64,000 nt of DNA from Pseudomaricurvus alkylphenolicus (GCF_011683955.1 NZ_JAAQPI010000002.1:448157-512156), one strand, 5' to 3'; counted from the stretch's first letter, positions 50,833 through 59,795 are shown. Notes: generated by a model from the sequence alone, not told the origin. Numbers and translations: made by a program.

Positions 50833-50975
50833 GGGCGGCTGGGTGTCCGTTTGAGGCGCGCGCGGCCGGCCCTCCTGCCTCCCTTCAGTCCCCAGGGAGC
50901 CAAGCAAAAAACGCTTGTCTCCCTGACTCCTTCAGCGTCCGCTTAAATGCGCCTCAAACGAACACCCAGCCACCC
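50833..50975. repeat. Nested long inverted repeat
   Basis: Outer arms 50833-50859 and 50949-50975 (core GGCTGGGTGTCCGTTTGAGG and its complement, two mismatches in 27). Inside, CAGGGAGCCAAGC (50893-50905) and GCTTGTCTCCCTG (50913-50925) pair with one mismatch around AAAAAAC. The DNA or RNA could fold into a two-tier cruciform/hairpin. No ORF. It lies in the 701-base gene-free gap between the sulfotransferase and cupin genes. Confidence 0.85.
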
Positions 50976-51098
50976 TTTAGACCGAGGTAGGCCTACTTTT
51001 TCGTTCTAAACGTCGCAGCTTTGAACCGGTAGTATGGAGAAGTATCCGACAATAATAGGTACGGATTTCTCGATAACGCATTTATTTCTCAGGATTAA

Positions 51099-51265
51099 GG
51101 CCCGATGGGGTGCCCCTTTCCAGAACACTCAGGGCGCGCTTAGCCTCTGCGCGTTGGCCCGATGTTTTCGCGGAGAGTTTTGAGCGTTTCCCAGCGAGTC
51201 TCGGAGCGATCGGGCCAACGCGCAGAGGCTGCGACCCGTTCTGGAAAGGGGCACCCCATCGGGCC
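51099..51265. repeat. Second long inverted repeat (two perfect stem blocks)
   Basis: Outer arms 51099-51126 and 51238-51265 are perfect 28-base complements (GGCCCGATGGGGTGCCCC... ); inner arms 51142-51163 and 51209-51230 are perfect 22-base complements (AGCCTCTGCGCGTTGGCCCG...). Between stem blocks are unequal bulges, and the central ~45 bases (TTTTCGCGGAGAG...) form the loop. GC-rich unlike the flanks. Could be a MITE-like element or a structured RNA; not a simple terminator. Confidence 0.9.
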
Positions 51266-51376
51266 GGGGCGTGGCACACAACTCATTCAAATACCACTCG
51301 AACTAGCGCACGAAAGGGCTGCCTGCCAACTTCCGGTTATGGCACCCAGCGGACGATCTAATGCTACATAAAGCCC

Positions 51377-51745
51377 CTATTTTTCGTAGATAACGTAGAG
51401 CTTTTTGGCCGATTCAATCGTTGTCCATGTGCCCTGGAAACCAGCCGGAATCGCAAACATATCTCCCTGATTGAGTTCTTTGGTATTGCCCTCGTTATCC
51501 GTTACAACAACGCGGCCTTGCAACAAGAAGCAAACCTCTTCCTCGGTATAGTTCACGCGATGGGTGCCAGGCTCACCCTGCCATATGCCCGCACCAAAGG
51601 TTTGATCCTTACTGTCGTAACAGTGCCAAAGCGTTTGAGCCGGATTACCCTCGACAATCTTCTCGGCATCGGGAAGATAAGACTCTGAGTCAACCCGATC
51701 ACAACCAATCATCGAAATCTTATCGACACTCATTCCATTACTCAT
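51377..51745 (-). CDS. Cupin domain protein of the amine operon
   Basis: A 122-residue single cupin barrel (AGIWQGEPGTHRVNYTEEEVCFLLQG, then GDMFAIPAGFQGTW), similar to EutQ-like or DUF861 cupins. The first cupin motif has only one His, so metal binding may be altered. ATG at 51745 overlaps the aminotransferase stop by 8 bases, so it is the last gene of puuD-puuA-spuC-cupin. Role unknown; perhaps aldehyde or amine handling. Confidence 0.85.
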   Translation of the reverse strand: MSNGMSVDKISMIGCDRVDSESYLPDAEKIVEGNPAQTLWHCYDSKDQTFGAGIWQGEPGTHRVNYTEEEVCFLLQGRVVVTDNEGNTKELNQGDMFAIPAGFQGTWTTIESAKKLYVIYEK

Positions 51746-53117
51746 CGTCTTCCAGCGCTCCTTTTTCAATAGCAGCCAAAGTATCGTCCAAAGACTTCTT
51801 GGCTTTTTCAATCAGCTCATCAATTTCATCTCTGGTGATCACCAACGGAGGTGAAATCAGCATGATGTCGCCCGTAGCCCGCATAATCAGACCGTTGGCG
51901 GTACAGAAATCACGACACAGTCCACCGGCTTTACCATCAGGAGCCAAACGCTCACGAGTGAACTTGTCCTTCACCAACTCCAATGCACAAACCAAACCCA
52001 CACCGCGGGTTTCTCCCACAATCGGATGATCGGCAAGTTCCTGCCAGCGCTGTTGTAGATAAGGCCCGGTATCCTCTGCAACCCGTTCGACCAGATTTTC
52101 TTCCTGTATGATCTCCAGATTCTTCAGTGCCACTGCAGCCGCAGCAGGGTGACCGGAATAGGTGTAGCCGTGATTAATCTCACCACCATCGGTCTTCAAT
52201 ACCTCTGCCACGCGATCGCTAAACAGAACACCACCGATTGGAAGATAGCCGGAGGATAACCCTTTGGCGATAGGCATGAAATCGGGCTTGATTCCAAAGG
52301 TTTCAGAACCGAACCAATTACCGGTACGGCCAAATCCACAAATCACTTCATCAGCAATTAACAAAATACCGTACTTGTCACAGATACGCTGAATTTCCGG
52401 CCAGTAGCTAGACGGCGGAATAATAACGCCGCCAGCCCCCTGCAGGGGTTCACCGATAAATGCAGCCACTTTATCCACACCCAGTTCCAGAATTTTCTCT
52501 TCCAGCTGGCGGGCGCGCTGCAAACCAAACTCCTCCGGCGACAGATCGTCACCCTCTGCGAACCAGTAGGGCTGATCGATATGCTCGATACCGGGAATTG
52601 GCAGACCACCTTGCTTATGCATATAGCCCATGCCACCCAGGCTTGCACCTGCAACCGTCGAGCCGTGATAAGCATTCTTACGGCTGATAATGACGGATTT
52701 CTCCGGCTTGCCCTGCACCGCCCAGTAATGTCTTACCAAACGCAACACCGTGTCATTGGACTCGGAGCCGGAACCGGTAAAAAACACATTGTTGACATGC
52801 TCAGGGGCGACTTCCGCCAACTTCCGGGCAAGTAAAATTGCCGGAGGAGTCGTGCATTGAAAAAAGCTGTTGTAGTAAGGCAGCTCCAGCATCTGCTGGT
52901 GAGCGACATCGGCCAACTCCTTACGGCCATAACCAACGGCCACACACCAGAGTCCTGCCATGCCGTCGAGCATCTTGTGCCCTTCGCTATCCCACAAATA
53001 AACGCCGTCCGCACGACTGATAATTCGTGTGCCGCGCTGATTTAAATCTCCCTGGTCGGTAAACGGGTGCAAGTGGTGTTGACGATCAAGTTTTTGTAAT
53101 TGCTCTGTATTAGTCAT
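51738..53117 (-). CDS. Class III aminotransferase, SpuC-like
   Basis: A 459-residue PLP-dependent omega-aminotransferase. PLP lysine K285 lies in IAKGLSSGY, with LLIADEVICGFGRTG before it and the N-terminal GLWCVAVGYGR. It is closest in pattern to putrescine/polyamine:pyruvate aminotransferases (SpuC). AGAGAGG precedes the ATG at 53117; an in-frame ATG 51 bases upstream is less likely. It follows puuA by 77 bases. Together with PuuA it gives two possible routes from a diamine. Confidence 0.85.
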   Translation of the reverse strand: MTNTEQLQKLDRQHHLHPFTDQGDLNQRGTRIISRADGVYLWDSEGHKMLDGMAGLWCVAVGYGRKELADVAHQQMLELPYYNSFFQCTTPPAILLARKLAEVAPEHVNNVFFTGSGSESNDTVLRLVRHYWAVQGKPEKSVIISRKNAYHGSTVAGASLGGMGYMHKQGGLPIPGIEHIDQPYWFAEGDDLSPEEFGLQRARQLEEKILELGVDKVAAFIGEPLQGAGGVIIPPSSYWPEIQRICDKYGILLIADEVICGFGRTGNWFGSETFGIKPDFMPIAKGLSSGYLPIGGVLFSDRVAEVLKTDGGEINHGYTYSGHPAAAAVALKNLEIIQEENLVERVAEDTGPYLQQRWQELADHPIVGETRGVGLVCALELVKDKFTRERLAPDGKAGGLCRDFCTANGLIMRATGDIMLISPPLVITRDEIDELIEKAKKSLDDTLAAIEKGALEDDE

Positions 53118-53194
53118 GGTAATACCTCTCTGTGGCCCCGTCGGAAACGGGGCCATAAATGTATTCAAATTTTAAATGGATTGGGTAAACGGGG

Positions 53195-54529
53195 TCAGAC
53201 GTTAAGCAACAGATGTTCACGCTCCCAGGAGCTGATCACCTTGTTAAACTCTTCGTATTCCGACGCCTTAACAGCAACATAGGCATCGACAAAAGTGTTG
53301 CCCAGAATGTCGCGCAGTTCCTGACATTCGTCGAGAAGGCGAGCCGCGTGCTCCAGGGTACGAGCGACTTCGATATCCTCATCGTAGGAGTTGCCTTCAC
53401 AGGGTGCACTGGGTTCAATCTGCAACTTCATACCCAGAAATCCCGAGGCCAGAGTCGCCGCAAACGCAAGATAAGGATTCACATCAACGCCAGCAAAGCG
53501 GTTTTCTACGCGTTTCGCCTGTGGTGAACTGTCCGGCACACGAATGCCGGTGGTGCGATTGTCGTATCCCCAATTGAGATTAATCGGTGCCGCGATATCC
53601 CGGGTAAAACGGCGATAGGAATTCACATTGGGCGCGTAGAAAGGCATCGCGTGTTTAGTGAATTTCTGCAGGCCACCGATATAATGTCGAAACAGCTGGT
53701 TCTCATTACCGGCGCCATCGACAAAGATATTTTTGCCGGTATTGGCATCCACAATGCTCTGGTGGATGTGCATGGAACTGCCTGGTTCTTTCTCCATCGG
53801 CTTTGCCATAAAGGTGGCAAACACACCGTGTTGCATGGCTGTTTCGCGCAAGGTGCGCTTGAAGGTAAACACCTGATCAGCCAGGTTCAACGCATCACCG
53901 TGAAGAAAATTCAGCTCCATTTGCGCGGCACCGGTCTCATCAATCAGGGAGTCAACATCAAGTCCCATCGCCTCACAGTAATCGAACATGTCTTCAATCA
54001 ACGGATCGAATTCGTTGATGGCGTCAATGGTATAGGAGCGACGCATGACTTCAGCGCGCCCGGATCGTCCAGCCGGAGCCCTGAGTTCAGAATCGGGATC
54101 AGTGGCCTGTTGCACCAGATAGAACTCCACTTCCGGAGCAACAACAGGTTTCCAACCTTCCTGCTCATACAGCGATAAAACCCGCTTTAAGACACCGCGA
54201 CTGGACAGTGGATGCAACTCGCCGTCGCGGGTTACACAGTCGTGAATGATCTGAGCCGTCGGGTCTTTGGCCCAGGGGACCAAGCGCATAGCGCCGGGAT
54301 CAGGGCGCAGAAACATGTCACTGTCCGTGACCCCCAGGATATCGTCGTATTCGTCCGGGTAACCGCCAGTGACCGACTGCAGGAGGATGCTCTCAGGCAG
54401 CCGTGTCTCTTCTTTGTAGAATTTGTCCGCCGGAACAAACTTGCCCCGGGCATTGCCGGTCATGTCCGGCACCAGACATTCAACTTCGGTAATGTTGTGC
54501 TCGTTGAGCCAGTGATTAATGGTATCCAT
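53195..54529 (-). CDS. puuA: Gamma-glutamylpolyamine synthetase PuuA (glutamine-synthetase family)
   Basis: A 444-residue GS-type ligase joining glutamate to an amine with ATP. GS signatures are present: EVEFYLVQ, MELNFLHGDAL, PGSSMHIHQS, NVNSYRRFTR and RVPDSSPQAKRVENRFAGVDVNPYL region. The N-terminus (ITEVECLVPDMTGNARGK) fits PuuA/SpuI rather than GlnA. AAAGG lies seven bases upstream of the ATG. It follows puuD by 124 bases. Confidence 0.88.
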   Translation of the reverse strand: MDTINHWLNEHNITEVECLVPDMTGNARGKFVPADKFYKEETRLPESILLQSVTGGYPDEYDDILGVTDSDMFLRPDPGAMRLVPWAKDPTAQIIHDCVTRDGELHPLSSRGVLKRVLSLYEQEGWKPVVAPEVEFYLVQQATDPDSELRAPAGRSGRAEVMRRSYTIDAINEFDPLIEDMFDYCEAMGLDVDSLIDETGAAQMELNFLHGDALNLADQVFTFKRTLRETAMQHGVFATFMAKPMEKEPGSSMHIHQSIVDANTGKNIFVDGAGNENQLFRHYIGGLQKFTKHAMPFYAPNVNSYRRFTRDIAAPINLNWGYDNRTTGIRVPDSSPQAKRVENRFAGVDVNPYLAFAATLASGFLGMKLQIEPSAPCEGNSYDEDIEVARTLEHAARLLDECQELRDILGNTFVDAYVAVKASEYEEFNKVISSWEREHLLLNV

Positions 54530-54652
54530 AGTATGCCTTTGCTATCGCAGTGCGATCGTGCGGTGGCTCCAATGGGATGCCAGGCCGCGTTAATGTATTG
54601 TCATCGATAGGGTACTTCTCAGAGTAGTTGAGTTACGCCGCTGGGTTAAACC

Positions 54653-55402
54653 TCAGCGGCGACGCTTCTCGCAGGCGGATTTGAAGGCTCCGAAGATGCT
54701 CTGGTAGAAGGGGTTGTTCATCACTTTCCACTCCGGGTGCCACTGGACGCCCAGAATAAAACGCTCGCCGAGATCAGCTCGAAACGCCTCAATCAGTCCG
54801 TCTTCTGCACGGGCTTCGACCGCCAAACCGGGCGCCAGCTTGTGGATTCCCTGTTGGTGGATACTGTTCACCTCAGCGCGATCTGCGTTATTAAGCGTTT
54901 GCAGCAAACCGCCGCTTTCCAAGGTTACCGGGTGCGCGGGTCCATACTGCACCTCCAGTGGTTGTTCCGGGTCTTCACGATGGTCCATCATTCCTGGCAG
55001 TTCCTGTACACGCTGATGCAAGGTGCCGCCCATGGCAACGTTGATCTCCTGGAAACCCCGACAGATTCCCAGCAGCGGTACATCCGCTTCCAGTGCCATA
55101 CCAATCAGAGGCAAAGTTGTGGCGTCACGTGCCGGGTCGTGCATTGGCTCTTTGGCCACTTCACCATTGTAGTGATGGGGTTCTATGTTGCTGGGAGAGC
55201 CGGTTAACAGCAAACCGTCGATATCGGCCAGAAAGGCTTCCAGCAGATGCCTGTCACCCATAGCCGGGATAAGCACAGGAATGGCTTCCATAGCTTCAGT
55301 GACAGCTCTTATGTATTTGTCACCAATGGCATGAAAGGGATGAGGGCCAATCATTTTGCAATCGGCAACCAGTCCAATTTTCAACGGTTTGCAGTCTGTC
55401 AT
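54653..55402 (-). CDS. puuD: Gamma-glutamyl-gamma-aminobutyrate hydrolase PuuD
   Basis: A 249-residue class I glutamine amidotransferase-like hydrolase that frees GABA from gamma-glutamyl-GABA. Nucleophile C114 is in LGICRGFQEINVAMGG, with the His/Glu pair in VQWHPEWK. Start MTDCKPLKIG at 55402 is preferred; an in-frame ATG at 55429 is the alternative. It is the first gene of the minus-strand amine operon and carries operator site B about 70 bases upstream. Confidence 0.9.
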   Translation of the reverse strand: MTDCKPLKIGLVADCKMIGPHPFHAIGDKYIRAVTEAMEAIPVLIPAMGDRHLLEAFLADIDGLLLTGSPSNIEPHHYNGEVAKEPMHDPARDATTLPLIGMALEADVPLLGICRGFQEINVAMGGTLHQRVQELPGMMDHREDPEQPLEVQYGPAHPVTLESGGLLQTLNNADRAEVNSIHQQGIHKLAPGLAVEARAEDGLIEAFRADLGERFILGVQWHPEWKVMNNPFYQSIFGAFKSACEKRRR

Positions 55403-55470
55403 ATTTTCGTTTACCTCAAGTCTATTCATTCTGGCGCAAGTGCTTTAGCCCATTATTCCGCACCAATAAA

Positions 55471-55485
55471 CGAATATTAATTCGG
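55471..55485 (-). promoter_or_regulatory. Operator site B upstream of puuD
   Basis: On the minus strand CCGAATTAATATTCG, 14 of 15 identical to site D. It lies 69-83 bases before the puuD start. The 405-base puuD-tetR gap holds this site and site C; a lone TTAATTCGG half is at 55562-55570. Confidence 0.7.
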
Positions 55486-55588
55486 TTTTATAATCCTGAT
55501 GGCCAATATCGACCATGTTATTAAGTGTCTATAATTCAGTGTAAACCATAGAGTTAAGCTGTTAATTCGGGAGTATCCCGACAACAAA

Positions 55589-55603
55589 CCGAATTATTAT
55601 TCA
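55589..55603 (+). promoter_or_regulatory. Operator site C upstream of tetR
   Basis: CCGAATTATTATTCA, one base different from site D, followed after six bases by TGAATTG, a degraded second arm. It lies 204-219 bases before the preferred tetR ATG, so it may control tetR itself. Confidence 0.65.
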
Positions 55604-55807
55604 GTTTATTGAATTGCTGCTGATAAATCAACCGTCACCCCTGAACGTCAGGGCAAATAGGTTCCCATTGCGCCGCACCAAAAAGCTGTGAGCGAGAACC
55701 ATTTGTCGGTACTATTAGCGCCTTTGAAACCCAACTACCAACCCCAGTCACCCGGCCGGGTTGCGAGAGAACACCCACAGATGCCCAGAGAGCGCCAAGA
55801 AAAGCGC

Positions 55808-56458
55808 ATGAATGCGCTAAATCCCCGCCGTCAGCCGATTCAGCAACGCGCCCGTGAGCGCACGCAGCAGATTCTCGATATCACGGCCCGTCTCCTCGAA
55901 GAAGTGGGCATTGACGATCTGACCACCATTTTGATCGCCAAGGAGTTGGGCATCTCCGTGGGATCTCTGTATCACTACTTCCCCAATAAACACGCCATCA
56001 TGTATGCCCTCGGTGAGCGCTGGCTGGAAGAAATGACTATCGCCATGAACGACATGGAGTCCTTTGCGGTGGAAACCATGACTCCGAACCAGTTTGTGGA
56101 CAAAGCCATTAACCGGATGCTGGCAGTTTACAAAGCCCAGCGAGCGGTGCTGCCGCTGACCCAGGCGTTGTGGGCCATTCCCGAGCTGCGCCGTCTCGAT
56201 GAAGAGCATGACTATCTGGTGATCTCCAAACTGGCTAATATCTTCGAGCGCCTGCAGCTTAAAGGCTCACGAAACGAGCTGGAGCGCGTCGGGCGGATCT
56301 ACCTTGAAACCACCCATGCCGTATTGCTGTCAGTGGTTTCGCAGAAAACCGTTCGCTCCAAGCGCAGTCTTGAAGACCTTAAAACGATGATCGCCGCTCT
56401 GGTGCAAAGCCATGCTCCGGGCGATAGTCAGGCCTCGAAGGAATCCGACCAGGCCTGA
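55808..56458 (+). CDS. TetR-family regulator of the amine cluster
   Basis: A 216-residue regulator from ATG 55808. N-terminal helix-turn-helix TTILIAKELGISVGSLYHYFPNKHAIMYAL is the TetR signature; the C-terminal ~150 residues form the ligand-binding part. The frame opens with GTG at 55688 and another ATG at 55781, so the exact start is open; 55808 gives the usual short lead-in to the HTH. Placed between the puuD operon and the aldehyde dehydrogenase gene, it is the best candidate for binding sites A-D. Confidence 0.85.
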   Translation: MNALNPRRQPIQQRARERTQQILDITARLLEEVGIDDLTTILIAKELGISVGSLYHYFPNKHAIMYALGERWLEEMTIAMNDMESFAVETMTPNQFVDKAINRMLAVYKAQRAVLPLTQALWAIPELRRLDEEHDYLVISKLANIFERLQLKGSRNELERVGRIYLETTHAVLLSVVSQKTVRSKRSLEDLKTMIAALVQSHAPGDSQASKESDQA

Positions 56459-56491
56459 TGTTCAACCCAAAAGTGCCTTATGGCGACTCTG

Positions 56492-57919
56492 TCACCCCAT
56501 AGGTTGACTAATGGCTTTGGTCTCCAGGAAATCATCAAAGCCATATTCGCCCCACTCGCGACCATTTCCTGACTGCTTGTAGCCACCAAACGGTGAGCTG
56601 TAGATGTGGGGGGCACCATTCACCCGAACCATACCCGCCCGCAAACGACGGGTGACGCGGGCGACGCGCTCTTCGTCATCGCTCTGCACGTAGGCCGCCA
56701 GTCCATAAGGGGTATCGTTGGCGATCTCGATGGCCTCTTCTTCGGTCTGGTAGGGAATCATGGCCAGAACCGGGCCAAACACCTCTTCGCGGGCGATGTT
56801 CATCTTGTTATTCACGTCGGCGAACACCGTGGGTTTGGTAAAGTAACCGGTTTCCAGTCCTTCCGGCTTGCCAGGACCGCCGGCCGCCACGCGGGCACCT
56901 TCCTCGATGGCTGCCTGTATCATTCCCTGAACTTTTTCAAAATGGGGACGGCTAACCAGAGGACCAATGTGATCACCATGCTGGTCTGACTTGCCAACTT
57001 TGACTTCGTTGGCTGCTCGGGCGGCGATTTCCACGGCTTCTTCATAACGATCGGCAGGCACCAGCATACGGGTGGGGGCGTTGCAGGACTGGCCAACATT
57101 GTCCATGCAGTGGACCACACCACGGGTGACCGCTTTTTCCAGATCGGTATCGTCAAAGATGATGTTGGGAGATTTGCCTCCCAGTTCCAGTGCAACGCGT
57201 TTTACGGTATCTGCGGCAGCGCGGGAGATAGCGGTACCTGCGCGGGTAGAGCCGGTAAAGGACACCATATCGATATCGCGGTGGGAGGAGATGGCCGCCC
57301 CCACACCCGGACCGTCACCATGAATCATATTGTAAACACCGGCAGGAAAGCCGGCTTGATGAATCATATCGCTGAACACGTGCGCGGACAGCGGTGCAAT
57401 TTCACTGGGCTTGAGAACCATAGTACAACCGGTCGCCAGGGCGGGGGCGACCTTGCAGGCGATCTGATTGATTGGCCAGTTCCAGGGGGTGATAAAACCG
57501 CAAACCCCCACGGGCTCTTTTACAATCCTGGCATTGGCGCTCTGGTGTTCAAACTCAAAACTCTTTAGAGCTTTCAGCGCTGTGGCGATATGTCCGCGAC
57601 CACAGTCGGCCTGGTCCGCCGCGGCGAAGTCCACAGGTGCTCCCATTTCGACACTGATGGCCTCAGCCATTTCATCGTAGCGCTCCTTGTAAACCGCCAG
57701 CAGCTTTTCCAGCAGTTCAATGCGCTCTTCGCGGCTGCTAAAGCCGAAGCTGTCAAAGGCTCTGCGTGCCGCTGCCACCGCCTTGTCCACATCCTCTGCC
57801 GTGCCCAGGGTAATGACGGCTACCTGCTCTTCGGTGGAAGGGTTTTCCACTGGGAAATCATTGGCTTGCATCGGATCAACCCACTGGCCATCGATATAGA
57901 ATTGTCTGCAATCTTTCAT
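56492..57919 (-). CDS. NAD(P)-dependent aldehyde dehydrogenase, probable PuuC role
   Basis: A 475-residue ALDH-superfamily enzyme. Catalytic C279 (NVGQSCNAPTRM) and general base E245 (LELGGKSPN) are both present, with the coenzyme region TPWNWPINQIACKVAPAL. It could oxidise gamma-glutamyl-aminobutyraldehyde or a free aminoaldehyde, by context. AGGAG precedes the ATG at 57919; the frame opens earlier at 58012. It lies 128 bases behind the MFS gene and tail-to-tail with tetR. Confidence 0.88.
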   Translation of the reverse strand: MKDCRQFYIDGQWVDPMQANDFPVENPSTEEQVAVITLGTAEDVDKAVAAARRAFDSFGFSSREERIELLEKLLAVYKERYDEMAEAISVEMGAPVDFAAADQADCGRGHIATALKALKSFEFEHQSANARIVKEPVGVCGFITPWNWPINQIACKVAPALATGCTMVLKPSEIAPLSAHVFSDMIHQAGFPAGVYNMIHGDGPGVGAAISSHRDIDMVSFTGSTRAGTAISRAAADTVKRVALELGGKSPNIIFDDTDLEKAVTRGVVHCMDNVGQSCNAPTRMLVPADRYEEAVEIAARAANEVKVGKSDQHGDHIGPLVSRPHFEKVQGMIQAAIEEGARVAAGGPGKPEGLETGYFTKPTVFADVNNKMNIAREEVFGPVLAMIPYQTEEEAIEIANDTPYGLAAYVQSDDEERVARVTRRLRAGMVRVNGAPHIYSSPFGGYKQSGNGREWGEYGFDDFLETKAISQPMG

Positions 57920-58047
57920 GTCTATCTCCTTTGGGTCTGTAGCGGCTACAGTCGGGTACTCCGCCACCCGGTTGGTGTTGTTTGCCCTAGCAGGGCCAGT
58001 GTTCAGAAACATTCAGTGTATCGAACCCATTTGTCAGTTCGAATAAC

Positions 58048-59433
58048 CTAAAAGGGTATAGCAGTTTTGGTCTTCTCCCGCCCTATGGGCAACGGCTGAT
58101 TTCGATAAATCTCGCTGCTGTTGAGCTGGGGAAAGCGTCTCCAAATCAACCACAGGGACACCAGAGTGACCAGCAGCATGAGGGCGCCAATCAGGCCCAT
58201 TGCCAGATCAAGGCCGCCGCCCTGGTATCCCACTTGATTTTTGATGGCCCCGCCTATGCCCACCGCCAGACCAATGCCAATGCTGTCCATCAAGCCCGTG
58301 CCAGTTGCCGTCGCTCCTTCCTTGCCTGGTTCGGTCGCCAGCATAGCGGCGGTTGCCACAGCGTTGTAGGCCAAGCCCATACCAAATCCCGCCATGGCCC
58401 AGGCCGGATAGATGGTCCAGGTGGGCGCCACAGGCAAGAGCAGCAAAGCCATGAGCCCAATGGCCAAGGCAAACAAGCCAAGCCCCCACAGTAAAGAGTT
58501 CCTGTGAGTCATATTGATTTTCGAGGACGACTGCAGAAACGATGCTGCCACCCAGGTAAAGGCTGCGCCGGTAAAGGCCAGCCCCGTCGCCGTGACACCC
58601 ATACCCCGTGCATCGATCAGGTAGAGAGGCAGAAATGACTCAAGACCGTAGAACACGAAGAATATGCCTCCATGCAAAATCAATGAGAGCGGCAGGGTGG
58701 TTCGCATGCGCCACCATTGTTGCGGCAAGGCCCGATTGAGTGGACGCCACAACAGCAAAGCGCTGATGGGTACCAGCAGCCACAATGGGCTTAATGGGGT
58801 AGAAGTCACCAATACCATCAACATACAACAGCCACCGATGCGCAGGGCGTTCCACAAGGCATTGAAATTGGGCGATTGCGGTGTGCGTTCGAGTCCGCGC
58901 AGGGGCTTCATCAACAGCAGCGCCAATACTCCCAGCAGTGGCATCTGCAGCCAGAACAAGCCTCGCCAGCTCCAGTGCTCCACCAGCAGACCACCCACGG
59001 CGGGCGCCAGCAAAGACGGCAGTAACCAGGCACTATCCAGCCAGGCTACCATTCGGGATTTGTGCTCCTCAGGACACAGCCGGTTAGTCACGCTATAGGC
59101 AACCGTAAAGGCGATGCCACCACCAAATCCCTGCAGTGCCCTGGCGATGACAAACACCCCCATGGAGTCGGATACCACGGCCAAGCCGAGGCCCAAAGCG
59201 AACGCCAGCAAGGCCACGCGAAACACGCCCGAGGGACCGTGTCGATCGAGCCAGTCTCCTGACCAGACTGTGGAGACCAGCGCCGCCAGTACGTAGGCTG
59301 CCAGGGTCACACCATACCATTCGCCACCTCCCAGATCTTTGCTGATGGTGGGAAGCGCAATGACCAGGGCCATTTCATCAAAGGCGTGTAGCGTTACCGC
59401 CAGTAAGAGTCCAATTTGCAGTGATCGATTCAT
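58048..59433 (-). CDS. MFS transporter
   Basis: A 461-residue inner-membrane permease with about 12-14 hydrophobic helices. The motif GDWLDRHGP at the 2-3 loop and GFGGGIAFTVAYSV after TM5 fit drug/proton antiporter-type MFS. In this cluster it may import or export the amine or a related compound; substrate not determinable. Operator site D is 346 bases upstream. Confidence 0.88.
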   Translation of the reverse strand: MNRSLQIGLLLAVTLHAFDEMALVIALPTISKDLGGGEWYGVTLAAYVLAALVSTVWSGDWLDRHGPSGVFRVALLAFALGLGLAVVSDSMGVFVIARALQGFGGGIAFTVAYSVTNRLCPEEHKSRMVAWLDSAWLLPSLLAPAVGGLLVEHWSWRGLFWLQMPLLGVLALLLMKPLRGLERTPQSPNFNALWNALRIGGCCMLMVLVTSTPLSPLWLLVPISALLLWRPLNRALPQQWWRMRTTLPLSLILHGGIFFVFYGLESFLPLYLIDARGMGVTATGLAFTGAAFTWVAASFLQSSSKINMTHRNSLLWGLGLFALAIGLMALLLLPVAPTWTIYPAWAMAGFGMGLAYNAVATAAMLATEPGKEGATATGTGLMDSIGIGLAVGIGGAIKNQVGYQGGGLDLAMGLIGALMLLVTLVSLWLIWRRFPQLNSSEIYRNQPLPIGREKTKTAIPF

Positions 59434-59626
59434 GACAGATCACCATTGTGTATGCATCGCCACCGGGAATGCCGGTTGAACGTATTCATGAGAATCCTCT
59501 AAAGCCAGTCACTGGATTTCAGCCAGCTACGCCTTTATAAGAACCCCCGTGCCACCCGGGTCTGAAACACAAGCAGGAAAACGGCAGACACGGAAGCCTG
59601 TCAACAGGTAGGGAGAAACAGACTCG

Positions 59627-59716
59627 TCAGCGAGGATCGGCATCCTCGCCACGGAAATAGTCCTGCCAGACAGCTGCGGTGCTGACCCAGTCCGACCATG
59701 CAATGTAATAATCCAT
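59627..59716 (-). CDS. Possible 29-residue ORF upstream of the MFS gene
   Basis: ATG 59716 to TGA 59627, rich in aromatic and acidic residues (begins MDYYIAWSDW, ends GEDADPR). It starts 65 bases downstream of operator site D on the same strand. No ribosome binding site and no known family recognised. Apart from this and site D, the 461-base MFS-kinase gap shows nothing I can name. Confidence 0.25.
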   Translation of the reverse strand: MDYYIAWSDWVSTAAVWQDYFRGEDADPR

Positions 59717-59780
59717 AGCGAGAACAGAAGAGAAATGGTGAAGTTGGCTCTACTTTAACTCAGAAAAAAAAGCCTTACAA

Positions 59781-59795
59781 CCGAATTAATATTCA
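59781..59795 (+). promoter_or_regulatory. Operator site D upstream of the MFS gene
   Basis: CCGAATTAATATTCA, the exact form of the shared element, followed by ATAAATATC. Only one strong arm is seen. It is far from the MFS ATG (346 bases), so a long leader or the small ORF may lie between. Confidence 0.65.

Noticed and set aside
51099-51265. Integron attC site or intrinsic terminator.
   Set aside because: Core-site order (RYYYAAC ... GTTRRRY) does not fit, no integrase is present, and there is no T-run.
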